From assembly GCF_000964525.1 (NCBI RefSeq), contig NZ_BAZG01000023.1, forward strand, positions 1 through 40,174: 40,174 nt of DNA, written 5' to 3'. Source of the DNA: Anaeromyxobacter sp. PSR-1. Lineage in GTDB: Bacteria > Myxococcota > Myxococcia > Myxococcales > Anaeromyxobacteraceae. This document shows positions 17,319-29,581 of the stretch, one piece after another (position 1 is the stretch's first letter; each line of letters begins with the position of its first letter). The position numbers and the translations under genes were made by a program. Under the pieces are notes generated by a model. The model was not told the DNA's origin and did not search any database. It saw nothing but the letters and a program-made list of their open reading frames with translations.

Positions 17319-18452
17319 TTGACGGACCGGATCCTGATCGTGGCGGGCGAGGCCAGCGCGGACCTTCACGCGGCCCGGACCCTCCACGAGCTGCAGCGCC
17401 TGCGCCCCGGGCTCACCGCCTTCGGGGTGGGCGGGCCGCGGCTGCGCGAGGCGGGGCTCGAGGCGCTCGCGCCGGCCGAGGACATCTCGGTGATGGGCCT
17501 GGCCGAGGTGCTGCCCCGCATCCCGCGGATCCTCGGGATCCTGCGGATGCTCGGCCGCGCCGCCGCCGAGCGCCGACCCCGGGCCGCGCTCCTGGTGGAC
17601 CTGCCGGACTTCAACCTCCGGCTCGCCGCGCGCCTCAAGAAGCTCGGGATCCCGGTCGTCTACTACGTGTCGCCGACCATCTGGGCGTGGCGGCAGGGCC
17701 GCGCCAAGCAGATCGCGCGCGTGGTGGACCGGATGCTCTGCATCCTCCCGTTCGAGGAGCGCTTCTACGAGGGCACCGGCGTGTCGGCGCGCTTCGTCGG
17801 CCACCCGTTCGCCGAGCGGCCGCCGCCCGCGCCCCCGGAGGCCTACCGCTCGGCGCTGGGCCTCCCCGCCTCCCGGACCACCATCGCCATGGTGCCCGGC
17901 AGCCGGCCCTCGGAGCTGAAGCGGCTGCTCCCTCCCATGCTCGAGGCCGCCGAGCGGCTTCGCGCGGCCCACCCCGACGCGCAGTTCGTGGTCCCGGTGG
18001 CGCCCACGCTGGACCGCGCCGCGCTCGAGCCGTACCTCGCGGCCCACCGCACGCTGGAGGTGCGCCTGGTGGACGGCCGCACCGAGGAGGTGGTCGGCGC
18101 GAGCGACGCGGCGCTGGTGAAGAGCGGCACCGCCACGCTGGAGGCGGGGCTGATGCTCCGGCCCATGGTGGTGGTCTACAAGCTGTCCTGGCTGTCCTAC
18201 GCGGTCGCGCGGATGCTGGTGAAGATTGCGCACGTGGCGCTGGTGAACATCCTGGCAGGGAGGGGGATCGTCCCGGAGCTGCTGCAGCGGGACGCGAGCC
18301 CCGAGCGGATGGCGGCGGAGGTGGAGCGCCTGCTCGGCGACCGCGCCGCGCGGGAGGCGCAGATCGCGGCGCTCCGCGAGGTGCGGGCGTCGCTGGGCGA
18401 GCCGGGCGCGCCGCTCCGGGTCGCCGAAGAGGTGCTGGGGGTGATGCGATGA
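17319..18452 (+). CDS. lpxB: Lipid-A-disaccharide synthase
   Basis: 377 residues from the TTG start. LpxB joins lipid X to UDP-diacylglucosamine to make the lipid A disaccharide at the inner face of the inner membrane. The signature VAGEASADLHA opens the protein, followed by FGVGGPRL, ISVMGLAEVLP, PVVYYVSPTIWAW and VGHPFAE. The C-terminal domain has VPGSRPSELK, ASDAALVKSGTATLE and PMVVVYK, all standard for the family. An in-frame GTG at 17301 lies upstream but overlaps the likely -10 hexamer, and the TTG gives the usual MTDRILIVAGEAS start. The next gene overlaps by 4 bp (ATGA). Confidence 0.95.
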   Translation: MTDRILIVAGEASADLHAARTLHELQRLRPGLTAFGVGGPRLREAGLEALAPAEDISVMGLAEVLPRIPRILGILRMLGRAAAERRPRAALLVDLPDFNLRLAARLKKLGIPVVYYVSPTIWAWRQGRAKQIARVVDRMLCILPFEERFYEGTGVSARFVGHPFAERPPPAPPEAYRSALGLPASRTTIAMVPGSRPSELKRLLPPMLEAAERLRAAHPDAQFVVPVAPTLDRAALEPYLAAHRTLEVRLVDGRTEEVVGASDAALVKSGTATLEAGLMLRPMVVVYKLSWLSYAVARMLVKIAHVALVNILAGRGIVPELLQRDASPERMAAEVERLLGDRAAREAQIAALREVRASLGEPGAPLRVAEEVLGVMR

Positions 18453-19198
18453 CGCAAGGGCGCGCGCTGGTGTGCCTGCCGACCTACGAGGAGCGGGACA
18501 ACCTCGAGCCGATCCTCCGCGCGATCCTCGAGGCCGCGCCGTCGGTCGAGGTGCTGGTCATCGACGACAACTCGCCCGACGGGACCGGCCAGCTGGCCGA
18601 CGCCTTCGCCGCGCGCGACCCGCGCGTGCACGTGCTCCACCGCGCCGGCAAGGAGGGGCTGGGCAGGGCGTACCTGGCCGGCTTCGCCTGGGCGCTGGAG
18701 CGCGGCTACGACCTCGTGCTGGAGATGGACGCGGACTTCTCGCACGACCCGAGGTACCTGCCCGCCCTGCTGGCCCGCGCCGCGGACGCCGACCTGGTGC
18801 TCGGCTCCCGCTACGTGCCGGGGGGCGGCACCGTGAACTGGGGGCTGGGGCGGAAGATCATCTCGCGCGGCGGCAGCCTCTACGCCCGCACCATCCTGGG
18901 CGTGCGCGTCCGCGACCTCACCGGCGGCTTCAAGTGCTTCCGCCGCGAGGTGCTGGAGGCCATCGACCTGGCCTCGGTGGAGTGCTCCGGCTACGCCTTC
19001 CAGATCGAGCTGACGTACCGGGCCATCCGGCGCGGGTTCCGCGTGGCCGAGCTCCCCATCGTGTTCGCCGACCGGCGGGTGGGGCAGTCCAAGATGTCCC
19101 GGCGCATCGTGCTCGAGGCCATCCGCAAGGTGTGGGCGATCCGCTTCTCCGCGTTCGCGCGCTCCGAGCCGCGCCCCGGCCTGCCGCCGGCCGTCTGA
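18449..19198 (+). CDS. Polyprenol-monophosphate glycosyltransferase (DPM1-like GT2)
   Basis: 249 residues, a lone GT2 catalytic domain of dolichol-phosphate mannosyltransferase (DPM1/Ppm1) type. Hallmarks are CLPTYEERDNL, DDNSPDGT, the metal-binding DADFSHDP, VLGSRYVPGG and DLTGGFKCFRR. There are no C-terminal membrane helices, so it is a soluble or peripheral enzyme of DPM1 size. It would move a hexose from a nucleotide sugar to undecaprenyl phosphate for later periplasmic glycosylation, for example of lipid A or proteins. Its ATG overlaps the lpxB stop, so the two are co-translated. Sugar identity is unknown. Confidence 0.92.
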   Translation: MTQGRALVCLPTYEERDNLEPILRAILEAAPSVEVLVIDDNSPDGTGQLADAFAARDPRVHVLHRAGKEGLGRAYLAGFAWALERGYDLVLEMDADFSHDPRYLPALLARAADADLVLGSRYVPGGGTVNWGLGRKIISRGGSLYARTILGVRVRDLTGGFKCFRREVLEAIDLASVECSGYAFQIELTYRAIRRGFRVAELPIVFADRRVGQSKMSRRIVLEAIRKVWAIRFSAFARSEPRPGLPPAV

Positions 19199-19240
19199 TC
19201 CGGGCGCCGCTCCGCGCTTTCCCGCCCACCGCGGGCGAGG

Positions 19241-19246
19241 TAGGCT
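19241..19246 (+). promoter_or_regulatory. -10 element of marC-family gene (near-leaderless)
   Basis: TAGGCT ends 9 bases before the ATG at 19256. A -35-like TTTCCC sits 17 bases upstream (19218-19223) and is weak. No Shine-Dalgarno lies between. Confidence 0.4.
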
Positions 19247-19255
19247 GCGCGCCCG

Positions 19256-19909
19256 ATGGCCCTGCAGCTCGCGACCCTCTGCTTCGTCTCCTTCTCGGCC
19301 CTGTTCTTCGTGGTCGATCCGTTCTCGGCGGTGCCGTTCTTCCTGGCGCTGACCCGGAACGACGATCCGCGCCGGCGCCGCGAGATCGCGCTCCGCGCGT
19401 CGGTGACCGCGTTCGCCGTGCTCGCCGCGTTCGCGCTCACCGGCGAGTGGATCTTCCGCCTCCTCGGCATCGGCCTGCCCGCGTTCAAGGTGGCGGGCGG
19501 GGTGGTGCTGCTGCTGCTCGCGCTGGACATGGTGCGCACGCAGCCGTCCCGGACCCGGATCACGCAGGGTGAAGTGGACGCCAGCGCCGACAAGGAGGAC
19601 GTGGCCATCGTCCCGCTGGCCATGCCGCTGCTGGCCGGCCCGGGCTCCATCGCCACCGCCATCGTGCTGATGGTGCGCGCGCGCAGCGAGGACTGGTGGC
19701 ACCCGCTGCCGGTCCTGCTCGCCATCGCGCTCACCTGCCTGGCCAGCTACCTCATCCTTGCGGGTGCGGCCCGGACCGAGAAGGTGCTCGGGCGGACCGG
19801 CCTCGCCATCCTGGAGCGCGTCGCGGGCCTGCTGCTGGTGGCCATCGCCGTCCAGTTCATGATGGACGGGCTCGCGGAAGGGTTGCCGCGGACCTTCCGG
19901 CTCCAATAA
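19256..19909 (+). CDS. MarC family integral membrane protein
   Basis: 217 residues with six membrane helices. The family pattern is clear: [14 protein letters not shown] in helix 1, [17 protein letters not shown], then [19 protein letters not shown], and a C-terminal [15 protein letters not shown]. MarC/UPF0056 proteins (E. coli MarC, YchE, YhgN) have no firmly established function; a role in multiple antibiotic resistance was proposed and later disputed. It lies 57 bases after the DPM1-like gene and 32 bases before serC, so it may share a transcript with serC. Confidence 0.92.
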   Translation: MALQLATLCFVSFSALFFVVDPFSAVPFFLALTRNDDPRRRREIALRASVTAFAVLAAFALTGEWIFRLLGIGLPAFKVAGGVVLLLLALDMVRTQPSRTRITQGEVDASADKEDVAIVPLAMPLLAGPGSIATAIVLMVRARSEDWWHPLPVLLAIALTCLASYLILAGAARTEKVLGRTGLAILERVAGLLLVAIAVQFMMDGLAEGLPRTFRLQ

Positions 19910-19941
19910 ATCCCCGGTCCCCATCCACCCCCGAGGAGACC

Positions 19942-21069
19942 ATGCCCCGCGTGAAGAACTTCAATGCCGGCCCCGCCGCCCTCCCACTGCCCGCGCTGGA
20001 GCGCGCCCGCGACGAGTTCCTCGACTTCGCCGGCAGCGGCATGTCGGTGATGGAGCACTCGCACCGCGGCAAGGAGTACGAGGCGGTCCACGACGAGGCG
20101 CTGGCGCTGCTCCGCGAGCTGCTGGGCGTGCCCGACGGCTACGACGTGCTGTTCGTGCAGGGCGGCGCGTCGCAGCTCTTCGCGCAGATCCCGATGAACC
20201 TCGTCGAGAAGGGCCGCGGCGCCGACTACCTGGTGACCGGCGCCTGGGGCGAGAAGGCGTTCTCCGAGGCGAAGGCCGCCACCGCCATGCTGGGCGCCTC
20301 GGCGCGCCTGGCCGGCACCACCGGCGAGGGCGACGGCAAGGAGAAGCGCTACGTCCGCGCCGCCACCGCCGCCGACCTGCAGGTCTCGCCCGACGCGGCG
20401 TACCTGCACCTCACCTCCAACGAGACCATCCACGGCGTGCAGTTCGCCGTGGACCCGGCCCGGCCGTTCCCGGACGCCGGCAAGGTCCCGCTGGTCGCGG
20501 ACATGTCGTCCGACTTCCTGTGGAAGCCGGTGGACGTGTCCCGCTTCGGGCTCATCTACGCGGGCGCGCAGAAGAACATCGGGCCCTCGGGCGTGGTGGT
20601 CGTGATCGTCCGCAAGGACCTGGTGGCCGCCGGTCGCAAGGACATCCCGAAGATCTTCCAGCTCCGCACGCTCGCCGAGAACAAGTCGCTCTACAACACG
20701 CCGCCCACGTTCGGCATCTACATGATCCGGAACGTGCTCGCGTGGCTGAAGGGGCTCGGGGGCCTCCCGGCCATGGAGGCGCGGAACCGCGCCAAGGCCG
20801 GGAAGCTGTACGGCGTCATCGACGCGAACGCCGGCTACTACCGCTGCCCGGTGGAGCGGGAGAGCCGCTCGGTCATGAACGTCGTGTTCCGGCTGCCCAC
20901 CGAGGCCGACGAGGAGCGCTTCGTGAAGGAGGCCAAGGCGAAGGGCATGGTGGGGCTGAAGGGCCACCGCTCGGTGGGCGGCATCCGCGTGTCCACCTAC
21001 AACGCGGTCGAGCCCGCCTGGCTCGACGAGCTCTGCGCGTTCATGCAGGAGTTCGCGAAGCGCGGCTAG
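19942..21069 (+). CDS. serC: Phosphoserine aminotransferase
   Basis: 375 residues, the normal SerC length. It converts 3-phosphohydroxypyruvate and glutamate to phosphoserine, and the matching step in pyridoxal phosphate synthesis where that pathway exists. Visible features are FNAGPAALP at the N-terminus, [11 protein letters not shown], the cofactor phosphate loop [18 protein letters not shown] and the PLP lysine K211 in [12 protein letters not shown]. The C-terminus has [24 protein letters not shown] ribosome site precedes the ATG by 3-4 bases. It is followed by a strong hairpin shared with the convergent cytochrome gene. Confidence 0.97.
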   Translation: MPRVKNFNAGPAALPLPALERARDEFLDFAGSGMSVMEHSHRGKEYEAVHDEALALLRELLGVPDGYDVLFVQGGASQLFAQIPMNLVEKGRGADYLVTGAWGEKAFSEAKAATAMLGASARLAGTTGEGDGKEKRYVRAATAADLQVSPDAAYLHLTSNETIHGVQFAVDPARPFPDAGKVPLVADMSSDFLWKPVDVSRFGLIYAGAQKNIGPSGVVVVIVRKDLVAAGRKDIPKIFQLRTLAENKSLYNTPPTFGIYMIRNVLAWLKGLGGLPAMEARNRAKAGKLYGVIDANAGYYRCPVERESRSVMNVVFRLPTEADEERFVKEAKAKGMVGLKGHRSVGGIRVSTYNAVEPAWLDELCAFMQEFAKRG

Positions 21070-21093
21070 CGCCGCCGCCGCGCCGCGCCCGCC

Positions 21094-21125
21094 GGGCCCG
21101 GTCCCTCCGCGCGAGGGCCGGGCCC
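21094..21125. terminator. Strong bidirectional hairpin between convergent serC and cytochrome genes
   Basis: GGGCCCGG (21094-21101) pairs with CCGGGCCC (21118-21125), and CCCTC (21103-21107) pairs with GAGGG (21113-21117). This gives a 13-bp stem with one bulged T and the loop CGCGC. It lies in the 64-base gap between two converging genes. The U-tract is missing, as is usual for terminators in very GC-rich genomes. Confidence 0.65.
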
Positions 21126-21133
21126 GTCGCCGT

Positions 21134-22234
21134 TCAGGGGCAGGGCTGCGCGGGCAGCTCGGCGATCCACTGCCGGACCAGCGCCAGGCCCTCCTCGCTC
21201 ACCACGCTCCGGCCGAGCTGCGGCATGACGGCGACCGGGTCGGTCGCGGCCACGCGGTACGCGAGGATCGACGCGTCCGGGTCGCCCGGCACGACGTCGT
21301 AGGCGAGGCCGCCCGACCCGGGCCCGGCCGCGACCGGCGGCTTGCAGACGCCGAGCTGGTACGGGTCGGTCACCCCGGTCCCGAGGTAGAGGCCGGTCGT
21401 CCGCGCCAGCCCGCCGGGCGAGTGGCAGAAGGCGCAGTTCACCTCGAGCCAGGCGCGCGCGCGCTCCGCGACGGTCCCGGTGGCCGGATCGTTCCAGACC
21501 GGGAGGCGCGGCGCCTCCGCGGGCGCCGGCGCGCCCTCCAGGATCCCGGCCGCGGTCCAGTGCGCGAGCTGGTTCTCCGTTCCCGAGGGATACGCGTGGG
21601 TGCGGTTCAGGTTCCGTGCGGTGGGGCCGAGCAGGTGCAGCCCGCCGTCGGGCGTGTCGGCGTGGCAGCGCGCGCACTGCGTGACGCTCGGGACGAGGTA
21701 GCTCGCGGTCACGGCCGCGCCGGACGGCGTGACCAGCGGGAGCTGCAGCACCGCGCCGCCGGGCTGGAACGTCGCGTCGGTCTGGGCCGCGTTCCACAGG
21801 TACGGGTAGCCGCGCCAGCCCTGCGCGGTGCGGACGAGCAGCCGCGTCTCCAGGAGCCGCAGCCCGACCGTCGGCGACCGGAGGTCGGGCGGGAGCGCGA
21901 AGGTCTTGGTGACGATCGCGCCGACGGGCAGGTCGAGCGGCGCGTCCGCCGTGTACGCCGCGCGCGTGCCGGGCGGCAGCCACACCGTGCGGGTCTTGAG
22001 CGCGTAGTCCGAGAACAGCGGCGTGTTCAGCTCGTAGGGGACGACGCCGGGCCGTGGCGCGACCGTCCCGCCGCCCGCGGCCTCCACCAGGCAGAGCTCG
22101 GAGAGCCGCTGCGCCGGGCGGTCGGGGTCGAAGCCGGCGCCGGGCGGGCTGCACGGGCCGGCGGGCGCGCCGGAGGAGCCGCCGCCGCAGGCGGCCACGG
22201 CGGCCGCGAGCGCCAGCGCCGCGGGGCGCCTCAC
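21134..22234 (-). CDS. Diheme c-type cytochrome lipoprotein (SO2930/TIGR03806-like)
   Basis: 366 residues. The signal peptide ends in a lipobox (AAAVAACGGGSS), so the mature protein is probably a lipoprotein on a membrane surface outside the cytoplasm. Two heme c sites are present: CARCH in the middle and CAFCH in the C-terminal third. The beta-rich region before them (ELNTPLFSDYALKTR, then LPVGAIVTKTF) matches the family often described as SO2930, found next to beta-helix proteins as here. It is translationally coupled to that upstream gene by a GTGA overlap. Its redox partner and role are not established. Confidence 0.85.
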   Translation of the reverse strand: MRRPAALALAAAVAACGGGSSGAPAGPCSPPGAGFDPDRPAQRLSELCLVEAAGGGTVAPRPGVVPYELNTPLFSDYALKTRTVWLPPGTRAAYTADAPLDLPVGAIVTKTFALPPDLRSPTVGLRLLETRLLVRTAQGWRGYPYLWNAAQTDATFQPGGAVLQLPLVTPSGAAVTASYLVPSVTQCARCHADTPDGGLHLLGPTARNLNRTHAYPSGTENQLAHWTAAGILEGAPAPAEAPRLPVWNDPATGTVAERARAWLEVNCAFCHSPGGLARTTGLYLGTGVTDPYQLGVCKPPVAAGPGSGGLAYDVVPGDPDASILAYRVAATDPVAVMPQLGRSVVSEEGLALVRQWIAELPAQPCP

Positions 22235-23472
22235 GGCAGGACGACCGCCGGGAGCGGGTCGAGCGTGCAGCGGAACGCGGTGTCGTCCGGGTTCGGCGCC
22301 CACGGATCGCTCGCCGCGCCCAGGCTGAGCCAGGACGCGCCGGCGGCCACGCAGATCTCCTGCGGGTTCTCCCCGGAGCCGGTGGGATCCGGGATGCCGT
22401 CCCACACCACGTCCGGCAGGTCGGCGCCGAGCGCGGTCCGCACCTGCGCGAGCGCCGCGCCGAGCGGGGTGGCCTCGTCCGGCGCGGTGCCGTTCCCGGT
22501 GATGGTGTTGCCGTGCACGTGCACGCGGCGCGGGAAGGGATCGTAGCCGTCGGGCGGCGCCTGGCCGGTGAGCAGGTAGCTGATCACGCCCACCGCGGCG
22601 GTCTGGTTCCCCTGGATGGTGTTCCCGAACACCTCCACGTCGTGGTTGGCCATCACCACGACGCCCGAGCCGGCCGGGACGATGGCCACGATGCCGCCGG
22701 CCGGCGCGAAGTTCGCGTGGTCGTTGTCGAGGATGCGGTTGTCGAACACCCGCACCGCGTGGCCCCCCTGCTGCGGCAGGCCGGGCAGGTCGAACACCAG
22801 CACGCCGGCGGTGTTGCCGTGCAGGTGGTTGCCGTGGACGTCGGCGTCGTAGCTGTTCTCGATCTCGACGCCGGCGACGTTGCCGGTGGCCTCGTTGTTC
22901 CGCACCACGATGTTCTGCGACTGGCCCACGTAGATGCCGGTGTCGGTGGCCCCCGACGTGAAGCAGCCCTCGATGAGGACGTCGGTGGACTGCACCGGGT
23001 AGATCCCGTAGCCGCCGTGGGTCGAGAGGTCGGGGCGGGTCCAGGACACACCCACGTTGCGGATGGTCACCCCGGTCGAGCCCACCACCTTCACGCCGTT
23101 GCCGGCCGTGTCGCGGATGGAGAGGTCGCTCAGCGTGAAGGCGTCGCCGCTCGCGCCGACGCCCTCGGCGCCGACCTGGGCGGCGAAGTCGAGCACGGTG
23201 GCGTCGCGCCCGGCGCCGCGGATCGTGACGCCGTTCGCGGTCACCTCGAGCGCGTTCGTGAAGCGGAACGTGCCCGGGCCGAACACGAACGTGGCGCCGT
23301 CGGGGGCGAGCGCCACCCCGCCCTGGATCCGGTCCTCGGTGGTGCCGGCCGGGAACGCGGTGCACGGGGCGGCCACCCCGGCGCAGGGATCGGCGGGCTT
23401 CGGCTTCGAGTCGGAGCCGCAGGCGAGGAGCAGCGCGGCGGCCAGGGATGCGGCGAGCGGGCGAGCGGTCAT
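22231..23472 (-). CDS. Parallel beta-helix repeat lipoprotein (TIGR03805-like)
   Basis: 413 residues. A signal peptide with lipobox (ALLLACGSDS) is followed by right-handed beta-helix repeats: GVTIRGAGRDATVLDF, GVTIRNVGVSW, DVLIEGCFTSG, NIVVRNNEATGN, DADVHGNHLHGN and DVEVFGNTIQGN, roughly residues 75-330. The NGN/NNE turns are typical of NosD/pectate-lyase-like coils. The ATG at 23472 is chosen because the signal peptide starts there and a promoter abuts it. Such proteins bind or cleave polysaccharide, or act as scaffolds; no catalytic motif is recognised. It is coupled to the diheme cytochrome gene. Confidence 0.87.
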   Translation of the reverse strand: MTARPLAASLAAALLLACGSDSKPKPADPCAGVAAPCTAFPAGTTEDRIQGGVALAPDGATFVFGPGTFRFTNALEVTANGVTIRGAGRDATVLDFAAQVGAEGVGASGDAFTLSDLSIRDTAGNGVKVVGSTGVTIRNVGVSWTRPDLSTHGGYGIYPVQSTDVLIEGCFTSGATDTGIYVGQSQNIVVRNNEATGNVAGVEIENSYDADVHGNHLHGNTAGVLVFDLPGLPQQGGHAVRVFDNRILDNDHANFAPAGGIVAIVPAGSGVVVMANHDVEVFGNTIQGNQTAAVGVISYLLTGQAPPDGYDPFPRRVHVHGNTITGNGTAPDEATPLGAALAQVRTALGADLPDVVWDGIPDPTGSGENPQEICVAAGASWLSLGAASDPWAPNPDDTAFRCTLDPLPAVVLP

Positions 23473-23480
23473 GGTCACGC

Positions 23481-23510
23481 TCCGTAAGAAGCACCCCGCA
23501 CCGTCCGCAA
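23481..23510 (-). promoter_or_regulatory. Promoter of the beta-helix/cytochrome pair (near-leaderless)
   Basis: On the minus strand TTGCGG (complement of 23505-23510), an 18-base spacer and TACGGA (complement of 23481-23486) end 8 bases before the ATG at 23472. No Shine-Dalgarno fits between. Confidence 0.5.
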
Positions 23511-23662
23511 GATCCACCGGCAAGGGTCCGGAAGGTCAACCCCAAGGAGTGAGGCGTGCCGCGGTGCGGCACGGATCCCGGAGGGGGCGACGCCGCTGCG
23601 CCGTCGCGCGCACCGCCCGGGGCGCTGGCACACTCGATCCACCCCACGAGCGAGGAGCCCGC

Positions 23663-25369
<1,707 letters not shown>

Positions 25370-25593
25370 GCGCCGGCGCTGCGGCGTCCGGCCGCGGGCG
25401 GGGCGGGACGCCCGGGGCCGCGCGGGGCGGGTCGGCCGCGCGCGCCCGCGCGCTGCGAAAGAAGCCGTGGCGCGGGTGGGGGGACCCGTAGCATGCTAGG
25501 CCGACGCCGCCGGCGTCTCCACGCGCCGGCTTCCGGGCAGCGAACCTCACGCCCCGCACGCTCCGGCGCGACGGGCTGATGGAGACCGACGCC

Positions 25594-27675
25594 ATGGCGA
25601 ACACCCGCGTGATCCGCACCTTCTCGATGCTCGGCGCCGACGGCGCCGGGAAGACCGCGCTCGTCGAGGCGCTGCTGCGCGTCGCCGACGCGAAGCGCGC
25701 GGCGCCCGACGGCTCGACGGCCCGCCTGGACGCCGAGCCCGAGGAGAAGAAGCGCAACTTCACGCTCTCGCTGCACCCGGAGAGCTTCGAGGAGAACGGC
25801 CGGTCGTTCCACGTGCTCGACTGCCCCGGCTTCGCCGCGTTCCTCACCGAGGTGGAGTGGGCGCTGCAGGTCACCGACGGCGCCATCCTGGCCATCTCCG
25901 CGGCGGACGGCGCGCACAACCGCTCCGAGCGGACCTACGACGTGCTGGCCGAGTCCGGGCGCCCCGCGTTCGCGGTGATCACCCGGCTCGACCACGAGCA
26001 GGCCGACTTCCACGAGGCGCTCGAGGACATCGAGAGCTCGCTCAAGGTGAAGGCCATCCCGCTGCAGCTGCCGGTGTTCGGGCCGGACCGGGTCAAGGGG
26101 CTCGCCGACCTCGTCACGATGAAGCTGCACGCCTGGGACGGGAAGGGCTTCGGCCAGTGGACCGAGGCGGAGATCCCCGCCGAGGCGCGGGAGGAGGCGG
26201 AGCGCCTGCGCACCGCGCTGGTCGAGGCGGCGGCCGAGTCCGACGACGAGCTGCTCGGGAAGTACCTGGACGGCGCGCCGCTCGCGGAGGAGGAGATCCT
26301 GCGCGGCCTGGCCGCGGGCGCGGCGGCGCAGCGCTTCCTGCCGGTGGCGTGCGCCGGCGCGAAGTCCGGCGTGGGCGTGCGCGAGCTGCTCGACCTCGCC
26401 GTGCGGATCCTGCCGGGGCCCGAGGCGCGGGTCGTGAAGGGCAAGGACGTCCACGGCAAGGAGACGGTGCGCAGCGCCGCGCCGGACGCGCCGTTCTCGG
26501 CCCAGGTCTTCAAGACCACCATCGACCACTTCGCCGGGCGCATCGACTACCTGCGGGTGTTCTCCGGCACGCTCCGGGCCGACGCCACCGTGGTGAACCC
26601 GCGGACCCGCACCGAGGAGCGCATCGGGCACCTGTACCGGACCGACGGCGCGCAGACCGTCGAGGTGAACGAGGCGGGGCCGGGCGACTTCGTGGTGCTG
26701 GTGAAGCTCAAGGACGCGCACACCGGCGACACGCTCTGCGACCGCGACGTGCCCATCGCGCTGCCGCCGTTCGCGCAGCACGTGCGGCCGGTGTCCTACG
26801 CGGTGCACGCCAAGGCCGGCGACGACAAGGCGGCGGCCGCGCTCCAGAAGATCATCGAGGAGGACCCGTCGCTCGAGCTGACGCGCTCGACCGAGACCGG
26901 CGAGATGCTGCTCCAGGGCATGGGCCAGGCGCACCTGGACGTCACGGTGGAGCGCGCCAAGCGCAAGCACGGCGTGGAGATCACGCTCACGCCGCCGAGC
27001 CCGGCCTACCTCGAGACCATCACGGCGGCCGCCAAGGCGCAGGGCAAGTTCAAGCGGCAGACCGGCGGCCACGGGCAGTACGGCGACGCCCACGTCGAGC
27101 TGCAGCCCAAGCCCCGCGGCGAGGGCTTCGAGTTCGAGGACGCGATCGTGGGCGGCGTCATCCCGCGCCAGTTCATCCCGTCGGTGGAGAAGGGCATCCG
27201 CGGCGCGCTCTCCTCCGGCCCGCTGGCCGGCTACCCGGTGGTGGACTTCCGGGCCCGGCTGGTGTTCGGCAGCTACCACGACGTGGACAGCTCCGACATG
27301 GCGTTCCAGGTCGCCGGCTCGATGGCGTTCAAGAAGGCGGTGCTCGAGGCCCGGCCCATCCTGCTCGAGCCCATCATGAAGCTCGAGGTGCGCGTCCCCG
27401 AGGAGTACGTGGGCGCGGTGATGGGCGACCTGAACAGCCGGCGCGCCAAGGTCCAGGGCATGGAGCCGCTGGCGCGCGGCGTGCTCATCCGCGCCACCTG
27501 CCCGCACGCGGAGGCCATGAGCTACGACGCCGACCTGCGCTCGCTCACCCAGGGCGTGGGCTACTTCACCATGGAGCCCTCGCACTACGACCCGGTCCCG
27601 CCGCACATCGCGCAGAAGATCATCGAGCGGCGGCGCGCCGACGGGAAGGTGAAGGGGGTGGAGGAGGAGAAGTAG
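25594..27675 (+). CDS. Elongation factor G-like GTPase with divergent G motifs
   Basis: 693 residues, with all five EF-G domains recognisable, for example GQAHLDVTVERAKR in domain III and GGHGQYGDAHV in domain IV. The GTPase domain is unusual. The P-loop GADGAGKT (14-21) is intact, but G3 is DCPGF (76-80), with Phe where EF-G has the catalytic His. G4 is TRLD (130-133) instead of NKxD. The switch I RGITI is RNFTL. It is therefore a paralogue, not the main EF-G. Whether it hydrolyses GTP or acts on ribosomes is open. I prefer the ATG at 25594, which has a GGAGA ribosome site, over the ATG at 25579. Confidence 0.88.
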   Translation: MANTRVIRTFSMLGADGAGKTALVEALLRVADAKRAAPDGSTARLDAEPEEKKRNFTLSLHPESFEENGRSFHVLDCPGFAAFLTEVEWALQVTDGAILAISAADGAHNRSERTYDVLAESGRPAFAVITRLDHEQADFHEALEDIESSLKVKAIPLQLPVFGPDRVKGLADLVTMKLHAWDGKGFGQWTEAEIPAEAREEAERLRTALVEAAAESDDELLGKYLDGAPLAEEEILRGLAAGAAAQRFLPVACAGAKSGVGVRELLDLAVRILPGPEARVVKGKDVHGKETVRSAAPDAPFSAQVFKTTIDHFAGRIDYLRVFSGTLRADATVVNPRTRTEERIGHLYRTDGAQTVEVNEAGPGDFVVLVKLKDAHTGDTLCDRDVPIALPPFAQHVRPVSYAVHAKAGDDKAAAALQKIIEEDPSLELTRSTETGEMLLQGMGQAHLDVTVERAKRKHGVEITLTPPSPAYLETITAAAKAQGKFKRQTGGHGQYGDAHVELQPKPRGEGFEFEDAIVGGVIPRQFIPSVEKGIRGALSSGPLAGYPVVDFRARLVFGSYHDVDSSDMAFQVAGSMAFKKAVLEARPILLEPIMKLEVRVPEEYVGAVMGDLNSRRAKVQGMEPLARGVLIRATCPHAEAMSYDADLRSLTQGVGYFTMEPSHYDPVPPHIAQKIIERRRADGKVKGVEEEK

Positions 27676-27727
27676 CGGGCGGCCGGCCGGGCCCGACCGC
27701 AGCGCTGCACCGGGGGGCGATCTGGAC

Positions 27728-27733
27728 TAGGAT
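27728..27733 (+). promoter_or_regulatory. -10 element of msbA (leaderless type)
   Basis: TAGGAT ends 9 bases before the TTG at 27743. The sequence between is GCCCCTCC-like and has no Shine-Dalgarno. The -35 region overlaps a 10-bp palindrome GCAGCGCTGC (27699-27708). Confidence 0.45.
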
Positions 27734-27742
27734 GGCCCCTCC

Positions 27743-29578
<1,836 letters not shown>

Positions 29579-29581
29579 CCG

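Noticed and set aside
17319-17347. TTGACG at the lpxB start as a -35 box
   Set aside because: No -10 hexamer lies 16-18 bases downstream (the region is GGCGGG-like), and the bases encode the first residues of LpxB.
23600-23650. Sigma54-type promoter (TGGCAC...) before the acyl-CoA synthetase gene
   Set aside because: TGGCAC occurs at about 23626, but no TTGC-type -12 element lies at the required distance.
25503-25517. Hairpin GACGCC/GGCGTC in the gap before the EF-G-like gene, considered as a riboswitch or terminator
   Set aside because: The stem is only 6 bp with a 3-base loop in very GC-rich DNA, and no conserved RNA motif was recognised.
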